From Spirodela intermedia (lineage: Eukaryota > Streptophyta > Magnoliopsida > Alismatales > Araceae), in contig LR746274.1 of the NCBI GenBank assembly GCA_902729315.2, forward strand, positions 8,326,537 to 8,390,536: DNA of 64,000 bases. Direction: 5' to 3'. Every line of letters starts with the position of its first letter. Positions within the stretch are counted from its first letter, which is position 1. The notes beneath the pieces were generated by a model, which saw nothing but the letters and a program-made list of their open reading frames with translations, had not been told where the DNA came from and made no database searches. Positions 47,191 through 61,456 of the stretch are shown piece by piece. A program made the position numbers and the translations under genes.

Positions 47191-48875
47191 TCATTCATAG
47201 AATAATAATGATCATGCTAATGATTGATTGAACAATCAAGCCTAAAGATCACTATTTTTCAACCTAATTTAGATTAATAAAGAGAGCCCTACAAACACTA
47301 CAATCTCAGCCTCCAATGGTTGTTGCTGTTGCTTGACCCAAGGAAAGATAACCCTCAATCTATTTGTCATCACCTCTAGAGTCAAACCCACCAATTTTAA
47401 AGCAAACAAGATATAACGCAACTAATGCTGGGTCAACTGGGCAGGTCAACTATGGCACCCATTGAGCACCAGTCAAAGCCCTTGTTTGACTTGAAAATCC
47501 TGACATTTTTATGCAAAAGTATCATACTTACCATAATCCTCATCTATATAACACATAATTTATACCATTTTTGAATAAATTTGATGTTGAAAGATGGTCT
47601 AGATGCTATGGCCACACCCTTTCCTCATATGGTTAGGTCAACGGGTGCCTTTTTGAAAGCCCAAGCTTGGTGTAAAACAACATCTCCTAAAGCCAGATGC
47701 AGCCCCAAAGAAAAAGGCCACAAAATAAGTACAAGGCCCCCGCTACTATGAAGCCCAAATTAGGCTAAGCCCAACCCAGAATCGGGATGGTGGGGGGGGG
47801 GCCTCCCACAGGAGTGGGGCACACGTAGGCAACTGTGTCAGGGAAGGGAGGATGAGGTGGCACCTGCCACGTGGATATTCGAGCCAGCAGATATTGAATA
47901 AAGCCCATATTTTTTAGTGGCCTGACTTTGAGGCCCAATTCCAGAAAAAGATATCCCGGTGGGCCTGGACTTGAGGGAGGAATGGTGAGTTGACACACAG
48001 GACAAGGGGGTGTGGACCCAGTGATGTACCAGATCTTGGCCTCAGACCCTCTTCAAGAACCATTTTTTTTATGGGCTGGGTTTTCAGCCCAAGCCCGAAA
48101 AAAGATCCTGGTGGGTCCCTGTTTGACCATTTACATCACCCAGAAGCTCATGGATTTGACCACACCTCAAGAAACCGACGTTAAATCCAATAACATACCT
48201 GACAATAGAGACAGAAAGGCTCTTGCACAGGGCAAAGTTTAAGATGGTTGACTTTTATACGACCCTTTTTCGATAACACATTGGGGGGGGGGGGAGGGGA
48301 GGTCAGCAGACATATAGGTCAACACCACGGTTTTGACTTCTCTGTTTGCAGAGGTCAACCCTTCTTGCTTGGTAGAAGTCAACACTTGGCTGTCAACTGG
48401 ACCCCGCTGATACTTCCATGCCCTTTGAGGAAGTCAAACCTCCAGAAATGACCAAAGCTGCGTGGAAGAAAGGGGATCTTCTGCACAAGATATCAGAGAG
48501 AAACAGCGGTCAGGACAAGGCAATTAAGAAGAGCGAGAGAGAGAGAGAAGTTTCAGATGAATTTTCAACACGGTATTGGGCCGGGCCGGGCCATTCACCA
48601 TCGGCCCAATATAAGGCAGACCCTTGGGTCGGCTTAGAGCCCCACAAGTCCAAGTTGAATCATTTAATTCCTCAGCAATTCCCTATGTTCAGGGCAAATA
48701 CCACCTCAAAATCATCTGAGCTACTCACTTCCGCTCACAACCAACCGATCCAAATCGGACCCGTCTGATTCCCCCCGATTTCACTATGATTGTGGGCCCT
48801 GATTCTACCCCAAAACCAGATCAAAGATCACTAATTCTATGAATACCTCTCATTTGGTGGGTTGACTTTGGGGGG
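47190..48875. other. Spacer rich in GTCAAC/GGTCAA and GCCCA words
   Basis: No convincing gene. Between about 47400 and 48420 GGTCAAC or TTGACC words recur, and GCCCAA words cluster at 47640-47960. A 116-codon frame at 48418-48768 (+) has no recognisable domain. A G-run of 12 sits near 48282. Confidence 0.45.
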
Positions 48876-51800
48876 CTACAACGCCAGCAGCTGGGACTTG
48901 TTGTCTATGCCGTTGAAGATGAAAGTGCCCGACATGGGCACAAACTGCCGGGTGATGAGCTGCAAAAGTCCACGAGATCAATCACAACATCACATAAAAA
49001 AAAAAATTACCCACATAAAAATTGCTATGCGGGCAGTTTATGATCACATAGAAAAAAAATTACCCACATATATTTACGCATAGTATATGTACCTAAGCAT
49101 GAAAGGGAGAAAGCTTAAGATGAGAATGAGATAGAACCTTGATGACTTCCTGAGAGGCAACGCCGCCCACATATGCGGCGACGGCGTGGATCTCTGCTGC
49201 GCCAAATCGGCACATCTCAGTGATCAGATCCTCCTGGAGGGCTGACGCGTGGCAGCCTACCTCAGTCAATATGGCGATGGCGATGGCCTTTAGACGGGCA
49301 ACATCCTCGTCCATGTCGCTGTTGCAGACACTATAGCTAAATTAAGCAACTCAGCAGGATGGATCAGAAAGGAGGGTGAGAATAGTGGGGGTGGGAAGGG
49401 GGAGTGAAGGGCATTTGTCGGCATACCTATCGAAGACCCCCGGGAATCTGTTGTAGTTGGCAGCGAACCGGTCGACGGCTCGGAAGAGGACGTAAAATCC
49501 GGCAGCGAAGCTGAAAGAGTAAGAAACGCTTATGAAAAAACCTTGGCTTGGAGATGGTCTAGCAACTGACAGAGCCTAATTTAGAATAGAAGGAGGAGAG
49601 TATCAATAATCTGCCCCTGAAGAAAATTCCTGATTAGGGTAGGGAACAATTGATGGATATTACATAAAATTTATTGAAGATTAGTCTTGATGGTTTTCCT
49701 ATTGCTCAAGTGATCTACTGGGCTTGGGAAGCATATATGAATTCCCTAAGTCAACGTCACAAACTTCTCGGAGGTTAATATTAATGGGTTCCCCTAAGAT
49801 TTTATCAAATAAAATTTCTAGGAAATTACTGTCAGTGGGTTTCCAATGGCTGATCTTGCAATTGGTCCTGATAACCAGAGATGGATCCCCTATGAATTAC
49901 ATCATATGAAATTTCTAGGAAAACAGAGATAACAGGGTTCCTAGTTGCTGAGATGAACCCGCAATGGGGCTTGAGAAACATAGATGGTTTCCTTAAGTCT
50001 AATGGTTTCCTTGTTCCTGGAGCAAACTCCTAATCGGGTTTGGCATAGAAAGATTCATAAAGTTCATCTTACAAGCCAGACCGAGACAGAATTTAATGAA
50101 TTTTACAGTCGTGCAATTTCGAATCCAGATTACTTGATTATAACTGATCATTACCAAAGGGGCTCTGTCTAGCACTGTTAATTCCATAAGAACTGAAAAG
50201 AACTTGTTACAGCCCTCCTCCACATAACCCCCCACTGTTCAGGCAAGTAACAGTACCTCTTATCATTCTTCCTTCATATTTAGTCCGATTCCATGATCAT
50301 TAGCATTCAGAAACAGAAATCGAAATGACTAACCTGATATCCTCGTCTGTCAAATATTTCTGTAATTCTGGTGCAACAGGAGAACTGAACTCATCCTCAA
50401 TGGTGCGGTATCTGATCACCTGAACAACCAACCAGTAATATAACAGTCTGAGACATCACAAAAAAAGTGTTCCAATTAAAGGAAGATACATATTCCGAAC
50501 CTAATATTTATATCATGGTTTAGCAAAAATAGCACTTCAAGGTACACCAGTACCATGAGAATATCATTACAAACCTTTAGAGATATCAAATAGTCAATGC
50601 TTTGAAATTAAGTAGCCAGGCAGTTTGGAACTCTGAGAGGAATTCCAGCCATCATCAACGTAATTTTAGCAAACTTGCCGGAAGAAGAACTTAAAGGCCC
50701 TCTAGACGTATCCTTGTCATAGGTAATGGAGGTCCACTATTCCATAGTCTGGGCATCATTGAACTGAGCCTAGACCTATCCTGGAGTTAAGAGGAAATGA
50801 CAGGAAACTTCTGCCACGAGCTGAACTTCGAAAAAGCGGAAGAAAAGGGTAAATTATAGCGGTGCAAGGACTCTCATCCTTCCCTCATGTTAGAGAAAGT
50901 GCACAGCTGTTCATTAAAAGGAGCCTAAGAATCTCAGAGCAGCTATCTCGGCACACTAAGGTGTGCCAATTAGTTGAGGCCGAGCGAGAATAGAGTTATC
51001 TGATAACCTAATAGAATAGAGTTCGGTTCAGAAATGCTGCCATTAAGATGGAGGCCTTTCACTTACATAAAGCTTCCTTGCATTTTTGCAGAAGTTCTTT
51101 ATGTCTGCCTTTGAAATGGCATCAGGATCTCTTCCTATTCTCTTTAGTATAGTCCTCACACGGTGTTCCATTGCAAGGCAGTCAGCCTCCGCCTTAGCTT
51201 GGTAGATCTTTTGCAGATTTATATAGTACCTGTTGCAGGGAAAATGTCAAACCATACAGATGGAAGTATATTACACCGGATCTAATGACAGCTTAAATAT
51301 TCACAAACGTAATCACTAACTCTGTTAAAGATGTCATATCCGGAATTGAACCCTCAAGAGGTGGTTCCCCTCCACCTTCATTCTCAACGAACTCCTGAAT
51401 AAGTTAAAAGAAATAATATGTTGCTAAGGTTGATTTATACTGCAAAACAAAAGTGTAAAAGAAAAAAGAAACAAAGACCAGCGACAGAACCTTAAAAGAC
51501 ATCTACTAACAGAAACTTGTTCTCCCAATTTGCATCAAATATGTTGCATCAAATTTAGCAGTTCAACCAATGTGCAACCATTCTTGTTCTCCAACTACTG
51601 CCTTGTAGTAAATAAATAAAAATCATTCACAGTTACCCTATGGGTAACATCAATTCCATGATCGAAAACATCAAAGGAGAACATGCTGGGAGAATAGGAT
51701 ACTGAGTTGGCCCTTATCAGCACATCCAAGACCTCTGTAGGCTATAATGATGAAGCATATGGATAAAACCTAATGAAACAAGCCAGCACTAAATCGAGAT

Positions 51801-54800
51801 GGGTTATGACGTGATCCAAGGCAAATAGCATCAAGTTTATATGATTACTGAGGGCTTAGGTGCATACCAAGAAAAGCCTTCCCTGATATACTCTTATCGT
51901 TTGTTTCAATCAGTATCATTTGTTGATACTGTAGGCATGATACCGCCAACTTAGGGAAGGGAATTGGGAGTGTCAGAATATTAGGTAAGACTTCTTTAAC
52001 GCGAGAATATGAGAAATCAAGGATGACTGCAGTATTCGACTTGATAAATGATTTCAAAAATTCATAACAAAACCATATATTCCAATTTATTGACGTCAAT
52101 AGGCCTGGGTTAAAATCTCACATCTTCAATATATTACGGGACTTTTTATGAAACGGAAAAAACAAAGTCAAATGTCATTAGAAATTTCCTCACTGGTCAA
52201 CAACAGACCATTAAATTTTAGACGAGCAAGGATTCTTAGCAAATATACTACGCAAAGAGAAAAAAAAAACTCTCAACCTAGTGACGTAGCATATCAAATG
52301 AAATAAGATACGATTTTTAAAAAAATTAAAACACAAAAATATATCCACCTTTAAAGCCGCTACTAAGACCCAAAAGTCAGGTGAAGAAGAATCAACATCA
52401 CAGGAACTATCATTTACTATCTGGCGCAGATGAGAACCTGTGGTTGAAAAAAAATGATAGGAGATAAGCTTTTAACTTCGTTCATCGAAGTCTGTGAAAT
52501 AAAAACATATTTCCTCATAAGCAAATGACAAGAAAACATTCTTCTTCATTTACCCATTCAGATAAGGCAATGTTTTACTTGGCATGAAGACCTAGTAGCA
52601 AGCATGAAGGCGCCACACCAACTCATGAAATGATTAAGAGCATTACATGAGATTCATGCATCCTATAACTATATCTCTGATACTAAAAAAATTCGTATAC
52701 ATTATATTATTATAAGGAAATAGATAATTTAAAGGGAAAAATTATCCTTTTATCTGCAGTCCAAACTACAATTTTCGAAAAACGTTCATTGTTTTTTCTG
52801 TAAAATCACTATTCATGATGAAGTCCTAGAACGAGCCTGCACCAGGCAAATGTCATTTTAAAAATACAGGTAAAGCTTGAGCAGAAAGAACAGGTCAGAT
52901 CAGCCAAGAATCCACTGATCCAAGGAAGATCAGATCATGCTAGCAATTTTGAACATAAAATCGGCCTATTGAACTTCCTAAGGGACAGAGTCTGCAAATC
53001 ATGGCTTAATTGAACTCCTTATTAGTTAAGATAAATGGTTCCCATAGGGCCACAAATATTTTTTAGTTCACTTGCATACATGAATGATGCAAACAGTTAA
53101 CAGTAAGGAATATAAATATATAGGGCTTATGAAACCGGAATAATTATATTTTAGAGAGTAAGGGCATTCAAAGGAAGTAATCATCATGTATAAGCCATCT
53201 AATTTAACTCAGAAATAATTGAAAGCCAAAGCTTACTGATCCCCAGAGAAGCTGAAACCTTAAAAGCAGCTTCTACAGCTTCTTTATAGTTTTCTTCATC
53301 CAAATCAATCATATATGATTTTATGAGGTCCTGTTTTGAAAAAATAGAAAGTCAACAACAAAAGCAAACAATACAAAGGATACCAAAATATAAGCATGAC
53401 TAGGCTTAACCTTGAACTCTTTTTTTTCTTCCCTAGTTGTTGGGAAGCATCCACCATGCATCCCAGCCCATTCTTCTGCGGCAATAACTAGGATAACAAT
53501 GTATGGTGTATGCTTATGGACTACAGGGTCTGCCACCTTTAGATCAATGGCTTTTGCAAATCTGCACAAAATTAGTAATCAAAAGAATGTCACAAAACTG
53601 CAGCACCATCAGAATCGCAAGATAATTGTGAAGCCATGACTGTCGTTTAAGCTGATATAACTATTGCTCAAGTAAATCAACATACTGTTTGAGTTCAGGC
53701 CACGGATTGTGAAGCCGAAGATCATCTAGGAAATGGTCAGGTTTTGATTCTATTACATTATGCTCCTGTCATGCAGAGAGTAATTCAAATGGGATATCAT
53801 TATTCATCCAGCACAAAACTTACCCAAACATGAAATCTTTTTTGGCGACAAAAATATGGAATTACCTTCAAACTGATCCGCACAAACCCAGTAAGGCCAT
53901 AAGATCGAGCCACTACTAGCATGACATTTTCCTGCCTACAGATCTTATCCAACTTCACCAATAGATTTTCTACCAGCTGGTCAAATGCGATAGAGGAAAA
54001 AACAGTTCCAATTGAAGTCACAGCTGAGAAGAATTTTATTTAAGCTGATAAACTGAAAGAAAAATGCGTCACAGAAATGAAGAAAAATCTAGACATTAGC
54101 ATGAGACGAAAGTAGATCACTGGAATGATTTTTAAGCAGAAAAAATAGAAGCCAATATGAGACAAGCATTAGGTTGATTGAGGATTTATTTTTTTGGAGG
54201 GGGAAGGTGAAGGGAAGAATTGGGTGAAACCTGCAATTCATCACTCTGACAACAGAGTGATCGGAGTATCTGATGTACATCCATTAAGCAACTAGCTTTT
54301 AAGTATCTGATGAAATTACACAGACAACGCTGGGAATATGTAGAGCTCAATTACATACAACTTTATCACTTTCTCATTGTACTCCGTGCATGAAACCCTT
54401 ATTATCACCTTTATTTTGGATTATAGGAATGTTGGTAGCTCAAGTTCTTCACTTTTACAGTACCAAATATGACGACCGGTTTTCACACAAATTGCTTCGT
54501 GTATACCTTGGAGGCTGTTGATATTGCAGCCTGAGTATAGCCTGGCTTGCATGCAAGTTTTGCCCTGTAATGGTGGCCTAGCGATGGTGATATTGGGTAC
54601 TTTGATTACAGGCATACCCAATTGAAATATGTGAAACAAACTAAAACCGAGGACCTTTAGGCTTCACCAAGGAATTTACATAGGAGTGAGATAGAAAGGT
54701 TTCAATGTTATCCTTAGATATAATTATAAAACACCTCCCTCTTATAAGTCTAGTTGAATGAAGATACTGAAGTTTTGACTCACTCGTGTATAATTTATGT

Positions 54801-56470
54801 AAATTATTTTAAAGTAAATTTACAGAAAAGGATGAGTTTGCAGGGACGTGTATATTTTTTCTCATACAATACAAAGAGGACATAGACTTCATTAACCCCT
54901 ATTAGAATCAACATTTTAAAATAGAAAAAAAATTCTAACTCTACGTTCAAACTTCATTCCAAATAAAGAGTGGATCCTTGTATAAAAGTTAGCAATTGTG
55001 ATGTAACATAAAAATGTTGTCAAGAATTTTCTTTAAATTTTTTGATGTAACATAAAAATGTTGTCGAGATTTGTACCTGGGTTGCTATCACCAAAGTGAA
55101 TTGAGCAAAAAATGAAGGTCTTGTTTCAATCAACATCTCAGGAGATTCCTCCACAAACTTAGCTCCAACAGCATCATTCAACTCTTGTAGGAAATTGCAC
55201 ACAAATTTCGCTTTTGATTCTCCAACACTTTGTTTATTCACTGGCCACGTAGGACGAAACGTTCAAGCATAAATTGAAGAATAAAACAAACAAACTGCCA
55301 AAAGATGGAAAAGCAACAGTCTGGCAAAAACATACCCATGAAATTGTTTCCAAGATCTCCAATGTCCACCTTAGAGCCATCAACAATTGTGACACTTCCA
55401 ACACCACCAAGAACAAGGTTTTTCAAAGTTTCACTCCCAGTAGGGCCACAATTGAGTAGACAGACATTGGCTTTCTCAAGTGCCGCCTGCCCTTGGTCGC
55501 CCCAAATCCTGTGCAATAAGCATTAAATGGTAAAAAGAAAAGGGAAGGATGCATCCCAAAACGTGACTAGAAAAATACAAAATAATGTACTATCCTCACT
55601 TTCTGTTGACAGAAATATGTATGAATGCAATGAAAAAATAATTTATCAACTCGATCAAAATAAGAAATATGTGATTCCTATCAGAAACAATCAGACAAGC
55701 ATTACGAACTTTTAATGTTCAAAACCTTGCATGACAGACAAGGAAAATTTATGAACCCTATACTCGATGACCATCAGCAATCTTTGAATGTCCTTGCACA
55801 TCAATCAAAAGGAAGATCCTTCCAGAGTTCCAAGCAAGCAAGAACTAGACAAAACAAACTGCCGCACAGTCACTCTACATGGGATGCGCAGAAAATGATC
55901 AAGCTTGAAGTTCCAGACATAACACTACAGATTAGGATCAATTCTGATGGAACTTTACAAGCAAAGAACATATCAGTCGCCCAATCAACCCAAAGACTGT
56001 TCGCCCTTTTATTGAAAAGTAAAAGCCTCAGCCTAGACCAGTACATGAGGCCAAACTCTAGAAACTGTTTTTCCCCGCCAATGTCAAAACAGTACAAGGA
56101 CAGTCTCGACCACAAAAGTCCTCTCTTTCTCTCTCTCTCTCTCTCTCTGTTATTCCCTTTCAGGAGGCTAGTCCGCAGTAAATGCCACCGGATTAGCTAA
56201 AAACCCCCATACGATTCCCAGAAAACAAGCGCCTGATCACGCCGTGACTCGCCAAAAAGCCAATCGGGAATCCTCTCTCGTCCCCGAAAGCGCATCCGAC
56301 GGTAGCTGCGGATGATGAGGAGCCATGCGGAATGTCCAACTGAGGCGCATTCGTCCTCCGCAAACCATGGGAACAAGGGCCTGAACTTCAGAGGAAACTC
56401 CGAGAAGATAGCACCAAGGCCAGACGTACCTGAGCTGACGATCGTACTTGTTCTTCGTTTCCCCTGCCAT
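48876..56470 (-). CDS. AXR1: NEDD8-activating enzyme E1 regulatory subunit AXR1
   Basis: Fourteen exons (5' to 3'): 56470-56430, 55508-55336, 55240-55077, 53976-53866, 53765-53686, 53561-53411, 53330-53237, 52437-52349, 51394-51321, 51229-51067, 50419-50334, 49510-49427, 49318-49138 and 48959-48876, about 524 residues, close to the roughly 540 usual for the family. It starts [21 protein letters not shown], as E1-like proteins do. The nucleotide-fold segment [19 protein letters not shown] and [15 protein letters not shown] follow, then [29 protein letters not shown] and EEWAGMHGG. The C-terminus has [19 protein letters not shown] and [22 protein letters not shown]1 pairs with the catalytic subunit ECR1 to activate RUB/NEDD8 for cullin modification, which auxin signalling needs. 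As expected for this half-enzyme there is no catalytic cysteine domain. The gene looks intact. Confidence 0.95.
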
Positions 56471-56496
56471 TCCCTCTCCCTTTCCCCACAGGGACC

Positions 56497-56497
56497 G

Positions 56498-56525
<28 letters not shown>
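56497..56525. repeat. (GA)n run just upstream of the AXR1 start
   Basis: GA run beginning 27 bases upstream of the AXR1 ATG, reading CT on the gene strand, so inside the likely 5' leader. Confidence 0.85.
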
Positions 56526-56528
<3 letters not shown>

Positions 56529-56769
56529 GTGTGGAACCTCGAGAGAGAAGGGGGACGCCGGAATTCTTTAACTTAAAAAGGAGAAAGGAACCATCGCACC
56601 GGACGCTGCCCCTGACGTACTTTCCTAGCGGAATATCGTTATCTTTAACTCTTTAAATAATTATTTCGAAAAAAACTTTGGGACCCACTCGGCCACTCTC
56701 TATATTTATTACGTATTTTTATGCTATTAAAAAATAAATGAATCCATCACACTTAAAACATTCCTAATG

Positions 56770-56935
56770 TCTAGCTCGGGCCTTGGTATATCATGCTTAA
56801 AAAGGAAGGGCCCAAATTTAGTACATCTGTGATGGGCCCATTAATGAGCCAGTTAGGACCCATAACCCATCCCTATTTCGGGCTTCATAAGAAAGCCCAT
56901 TAGATATAATTCAGAAGAAGCCCATAAACATTTCT
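56770..56935. promoter_or_regulatory. GGCCCA/GCCCAT cluster in the AXR1 promoter
   Basis: Words gggcccaaat, gatgggcccatta, aagcccatta and aagcccataa lie 300-470 bases upstream of the AXR1 start. They match the TGGGCY site II element bound by TCP factors, as in other promoters of this window. Function is inferred. Confidence 0.45.
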
Positions 56936-56953
56936 TCTGATCATGTGTTTGTG

Positions 56954-56957
<4 letters not shown>

Positions 56958-57001
<44 letters not shown>
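56958..57001. repeat. (CT)n microsatellite
   Basis: Pure CT run in the spacer between AXR1 and the retrotransposon. Confidence 0.95.
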
Positions 57002-57005
<4 letters not shown>

Positions 57006-57052
57006 ATCTCTAAACTATGTTTGAGATGCTAGAGGCCATGTTTGGAGAAGAA

Positions 57053-57374
57053 TGATGAGACCCACTGATTTCAAGGAGGAAGTATCAAAATCCAATGAGA
57101 AAGATACATAGATTGATTAAGGGAGAAAAAAGAGGATATTTATCGACGATATATTGTAATTAAAGAACACACTTAAAAAGAAAAAAGGAAAAGATTAAGA
57201 AAAATATGAAGAAAGGGTTCCTTTGAAAACAATGACCACTTTAAGAGGGTTCTCACTAGGAATTACTTTTCTCTCTCTATAACTACAAACCTTGTTGGAT
57301 CACATTTTGATTGCAAGATGCCATGAACAATTCCACCTTTTAAATTGGATACTTCTATAACATGTTGACGATCA
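57053..57374 (-). repeat. 3' LTR of the gypsy element
   Basis: Begins tgatgagacccactgatttc on the + strand and ends near gttgacgatca. It aligns along its length with 61457-61799 (blocks gagacccactgattt, aggattctg-like, gagggttctcac, gcaagatgccatgaacaatt). TG...CA ends are present in the proposed limits. The outer boundary at 57374 is approximate. Confidence 0.75.
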
Positions 57375-58004
57375 AGTTCGTGTCATTGACCGATGATTCC
57401 TAGTTGTCATTTTACCTCCTACAACATGCAGCATGATGAGCTTTCTCATATAAACATCATGAGAGCAATAGTAAGTGATGCCTCAAACAAAGATAGAATA
57501 AATAATGTAGCCAAAGTGTACATCTTGTAACTTCATGTCTACATGAGCCTTCGTATGAGCCTTCATATTTGGATAAAATGTTGTCTGGCTTGCCTTGGTA
57601 CTTTGTATGTTTCTTGTGGATGTATTTCCATGACATCTTTATTCAGCTTAGAATCTCAATATTCAAGTATGATTGGGGAATCTATAAATAATCTTGAAAG
57701 ATGGGATATTTGTAAAAGAGTGATAGTTGGTTATGTGTTAAAATTTGGCCTAATTGGGCCACATACTCCATTATTTAGGAAGATTGTTGGTGAAACGCCT
57801 TATGTAGATCTTGATCCCATAATTTGCCACCCTTTTTGCATAATAACTAGGGATGATATACACTACTATGATATATAGAAAGGTCATCTGTATTCTAAAT
57901 AGCTCCCTCTATAAATTACTCATAAAAATTCATGCACGATATGTCAAGATAGAGGTTAAAATCTCATACAAATGAATGATATTACAAAGAAAAACCTTTA
58001 TGAT

Positions 58005-58340
58005 GTTTGAAAGGGGAGAAATGAATATATTTGATCAGTCAATTGACAACCACAAAATGACACTAAATCCATCTGAATTTAGTAATCCTTTCATAAAATC
58101 CATATAAATGTGGTGCCAATTTTTTTTCTAGGATGACAAGTGGTTGGAGGAAGCCACCTAGAGATAAAGTGTTTGAAAGGGAGAGAAATTAAAATATTTG
58201 GTCAGTTATTTGACAAACACAAAAATATGATATTAAATCCATCTAAATTTAGTAATCCTTTCATAAAATCTATTAAAAGTGTTGTACCAATTTTTTTCTA
58301 GGATGGCAAGTGGTCGAAGGAAGCCACCTAGAGATAAAGT
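58005..58340. repeat. 166-bp tandem duplication within the integrase remnant
   Basis: 58005-58170 and 58171-58340 are two similar units, both starting gtttgaaaggg and ending gaagccacctagagataaagt. The unit covers the start of the integrase core, which is therefore present twice. Confidence 0.9.
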
Positions 58341-61300
58341 ATCTATCTTACTCTACTGATTGAGAGGACAAAGTTGTACATATTATTAAATTATCTTTTC
58401 ATCCCCAGTGAGTATATCTTTTTACCTAATTATTTTATATCTCGAATGAAACATAACTACTCGCCTATTATTGAGTCATGAAATCCATGTAAAATTAAAT
58501 CTATGAGCATGGATTCATTTGATAGTACTAATCATCTCTAACATAAAAGATGGTCGTGTTGTAGTCAAAATCTTTGGAAGTTCTCTAGATTTTACTATAA
58601 TTCACTAATAATTATTTTTAGCAACATGTTTGCTTGATTCTCTCATGCAATCAAATCTAGATTGAGCAATTCTAGCCATGTTACTTTAGTTGATTGGAGC
58701 TTCATGTCACTAGATTTTTGAGACAGTATTATTGCCAAATTTTCAACTTTGGCCATGCTTTGAATCTCAATTTTTTTAACAACCACCTCTGATCCTCAAG
58801 TACCACTTGTCAATGCTCTAAGAAGACTTTAAATTATGTTGACTTGTGTAAATGATAAATATTTTTCATAATAAATAATGTCTTTATTTCAACACAATCA
58901 ATACCACAATTATTTCATGCTCATGAATTGTTTTTAATTTATTTGATGATGAGAATGTATGACTGAAGAATACAATGTGTTATTGACACTACATGAGTAT
59001 TGCTCTAACCTTGATGTGGTATGTGCCAATTTCTAATTCAAAAGACACTAAAAATATATGAAAGTGTCACTACATATGTTGTTGTCATTATTTTCTTATG
59101 ATGTTGGAAAATCGTCTCATCAACTTACTCCTAAAGGAACACATTGCTATTATATATCCAACCATACCCAAAAAAGTAATTATATATGGTCAAGCCCATA
59201 TATTCTTGTAATTCTCTCATATTTGTAGGAGATGAATTTTTTGACACCACTTGTTTATTCTCTTGTTTCATCTTTACACATTTGGTAGAGACTCACTGTC
59301 CCACTACTCAATTTTATCCTACCCAAATGCACACCTTTTGAGTTAATGTGTAATTGATGTTCCAAAGTAGAGAGAAAACCTAGAATAGGTATTGCATGCA
59401 TGTTTTCTTATTGGAGTTGAAAATAAAAATGTTTTCAAAGAAGAGTACAGCTAATTTTTCAAAGAATTATCAAAATTATGCAATTCATGAGAGTTTGAAA
59501 GGTCATTGAGATTTTGAAAAGATTGAAATAATGATGAGAAAAAACTTAGTATCCCTCTTGTGTTTAGAATGCTATCTTGAAGATGTCTTCTTCTTTTATT
59601 TGAATTTAATGATACTCTAACTTTAGATCAATCTTGGAAAAAATGGTGTTATGGAATTCATCAATCAATTCTTCAACAAATAAGATCATAAATATGTCTA
59701 AAGATCATGAGTTTATTGATTGTGTGGTAGTTCACATAAAAAATTCACAAGCCATCTCCTTTACCAAAAGTGTTAGGCTTGAATAAGAATTGGTGGATTG
59801 CAAGATGATGCTTGTGATGCACATCTCTTAGATGAATCACTCAATTTCCTCCTAAATGTGAGGATAACAAAAGTCTATATTATTGATAAGTTTGGAGTTG
59901 GGTTCCAAGGTAATTAATTATATGGTCAATTCTCTTTTGGGTGGAAGTTGGTTAATCTCTTTAAATACCTTCAAAAATTAAATTTGAAGATATGTTTCCT
60001 AGGTTCTTGTGACATAGGTGACTTAGTGTACATTCATGGCTTTTGGTGTGACCTAATATAATTTCATCAGAGGCTTGTTCCTTTAATTAATAACTTTGAT
60101 AACAATTTCAAGGAAACACCTTGTTGATTTGGTTAAGAATTAGCTTGAAGGTCCTCATGTTGTTGTTGTTAGTATGTTAGAAGTGATAGGGTTCTCTATT
60201 CCATATCTAGTTCAATTTTTTTCATACTATTCATCCATTCATATTCAAAGATCTATGTTTGCTAGAGGGAAAAGTAAAAAAAATTTCTATTATTATAAAC
60301 AATTGTAGCTTTGATCAAACTGCCATGGCAAATTCTCTTACTTTCCACTTTGCCTCAAGTGATTTGGTGCTTCAATCTATCTTGAGATAAATTATTTCTC
60401 TTTGATGTAGCTTCAAAATTTCAAGGTGTAAGATGATGATTCCATGAAATTGATATTAATTGTGAGCTCTTATGAGTAAAATCTCCAAAAAAATTTGTTT
60501 GACCACTAGATTTTGTAACCCAAGTTGATAGTGATATCCTTGGGCATACTTATTACATGAGAGGCACAAAACTTGAGTGTGTTGGGCTTGGATCTCTGAG
60601 GGTGATTGAATTTTTCTTAGAGCTTGCCCTTTATGGATTGTACTTGTTCCATCTTTGCCCCCCTTGGGTTCTCCTTGTTAGGTAGAAAAACATTTGAGAT
60701 CTTTTTAGGGGCAGAGGAAATAATCTCAGTTTACCTAAGGAAACAAACTTTAGTTCCAAACATCTCAAAGGTATTTTCAAAGATTAATTCAATAAAATTT
60801 CCAATTACTACAACCATTAACTTGATTTTTCTCAATAATCTGCGTCAAAATCTTACTATTCAATTTCTAGGAACGACCCCGACTAATTATTACTAAAATG
60901 TGCCAAGAGTTGATTGCAAAAGGTTATCCTAATCTTTTAAACATTCTTGCTCCGCCATCCATTAAAACCAGGTGAAGGGTTTGCCCTCAAGACTCATTCC
61001 TACATCAATTAATTTCCTAGGGCTTATCAGCCGGTGTACTGAAAAATATAATTCAACACAAAAAACCCATCCCCTTAGTTTTCACCTGTAAAAGGAGCAT
61101 TTTGAGCTTATGTGCGCCATACCATGGTTCAAATTTTTTTCTTGATTGTAACTGGCAGCTACTGTCGATTCCTCTTAGGGTAAATCGTGAAGGAGAGGCC
61201 AATATCATGGGAACAGTCCTCCCTGTTGACAAAAAAAGTGGAGTTGACCAACCTCGACTGGACGCCTTCTTCTGGGTTGTACGTGGTAGATGATGTCTGG

Positions 61301-61441
61301 GTTGAAGATGAAACTCTTGAACAGCTTCAGGAAGGTAGCCACGTCTTGTTTTATGTCAGGCAGATCCTGACAGAGTTCATCGACCTCCTTTTCCAGTTAT
61401 TTGACTTTACTATTTGATTTGGGTGGATATGACAAAACTTA

Positions 61442-61453
61442 GCTCTAATACTC
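61442..61453 (-). other. Probable tRNA-Met primer binding site of the gypsy element
   Basis: On the element strand GAGTATTAGAGCTAAG follows three bases after the 5' LTR end. It resembles TGGTATCAGAGC, the common plant initiator-tRNA-Met primer site, with a few mismatches. Confidence 0.55.
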
Positions 61454-61456
61454 ATA

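Noticed and set aside
48418-48768. 116-codon + strand frame near the AXR1 3' end
   Set aside because: No recognisable domain or promoter; it contains a GA-run artefact and sits in repetitive spacer.
57543-57878. 111-codon + strand frame
   Set aside because: Lies inside the minus-strand gypsy element, on its antisense strand.
61102-61417. Possible gene with VDDVWVEDETLEQLQEGSH
   Set aside because: Lies between the primer-binding site and the gag trace of the gypsy element on the opposite strand; no family recognised.
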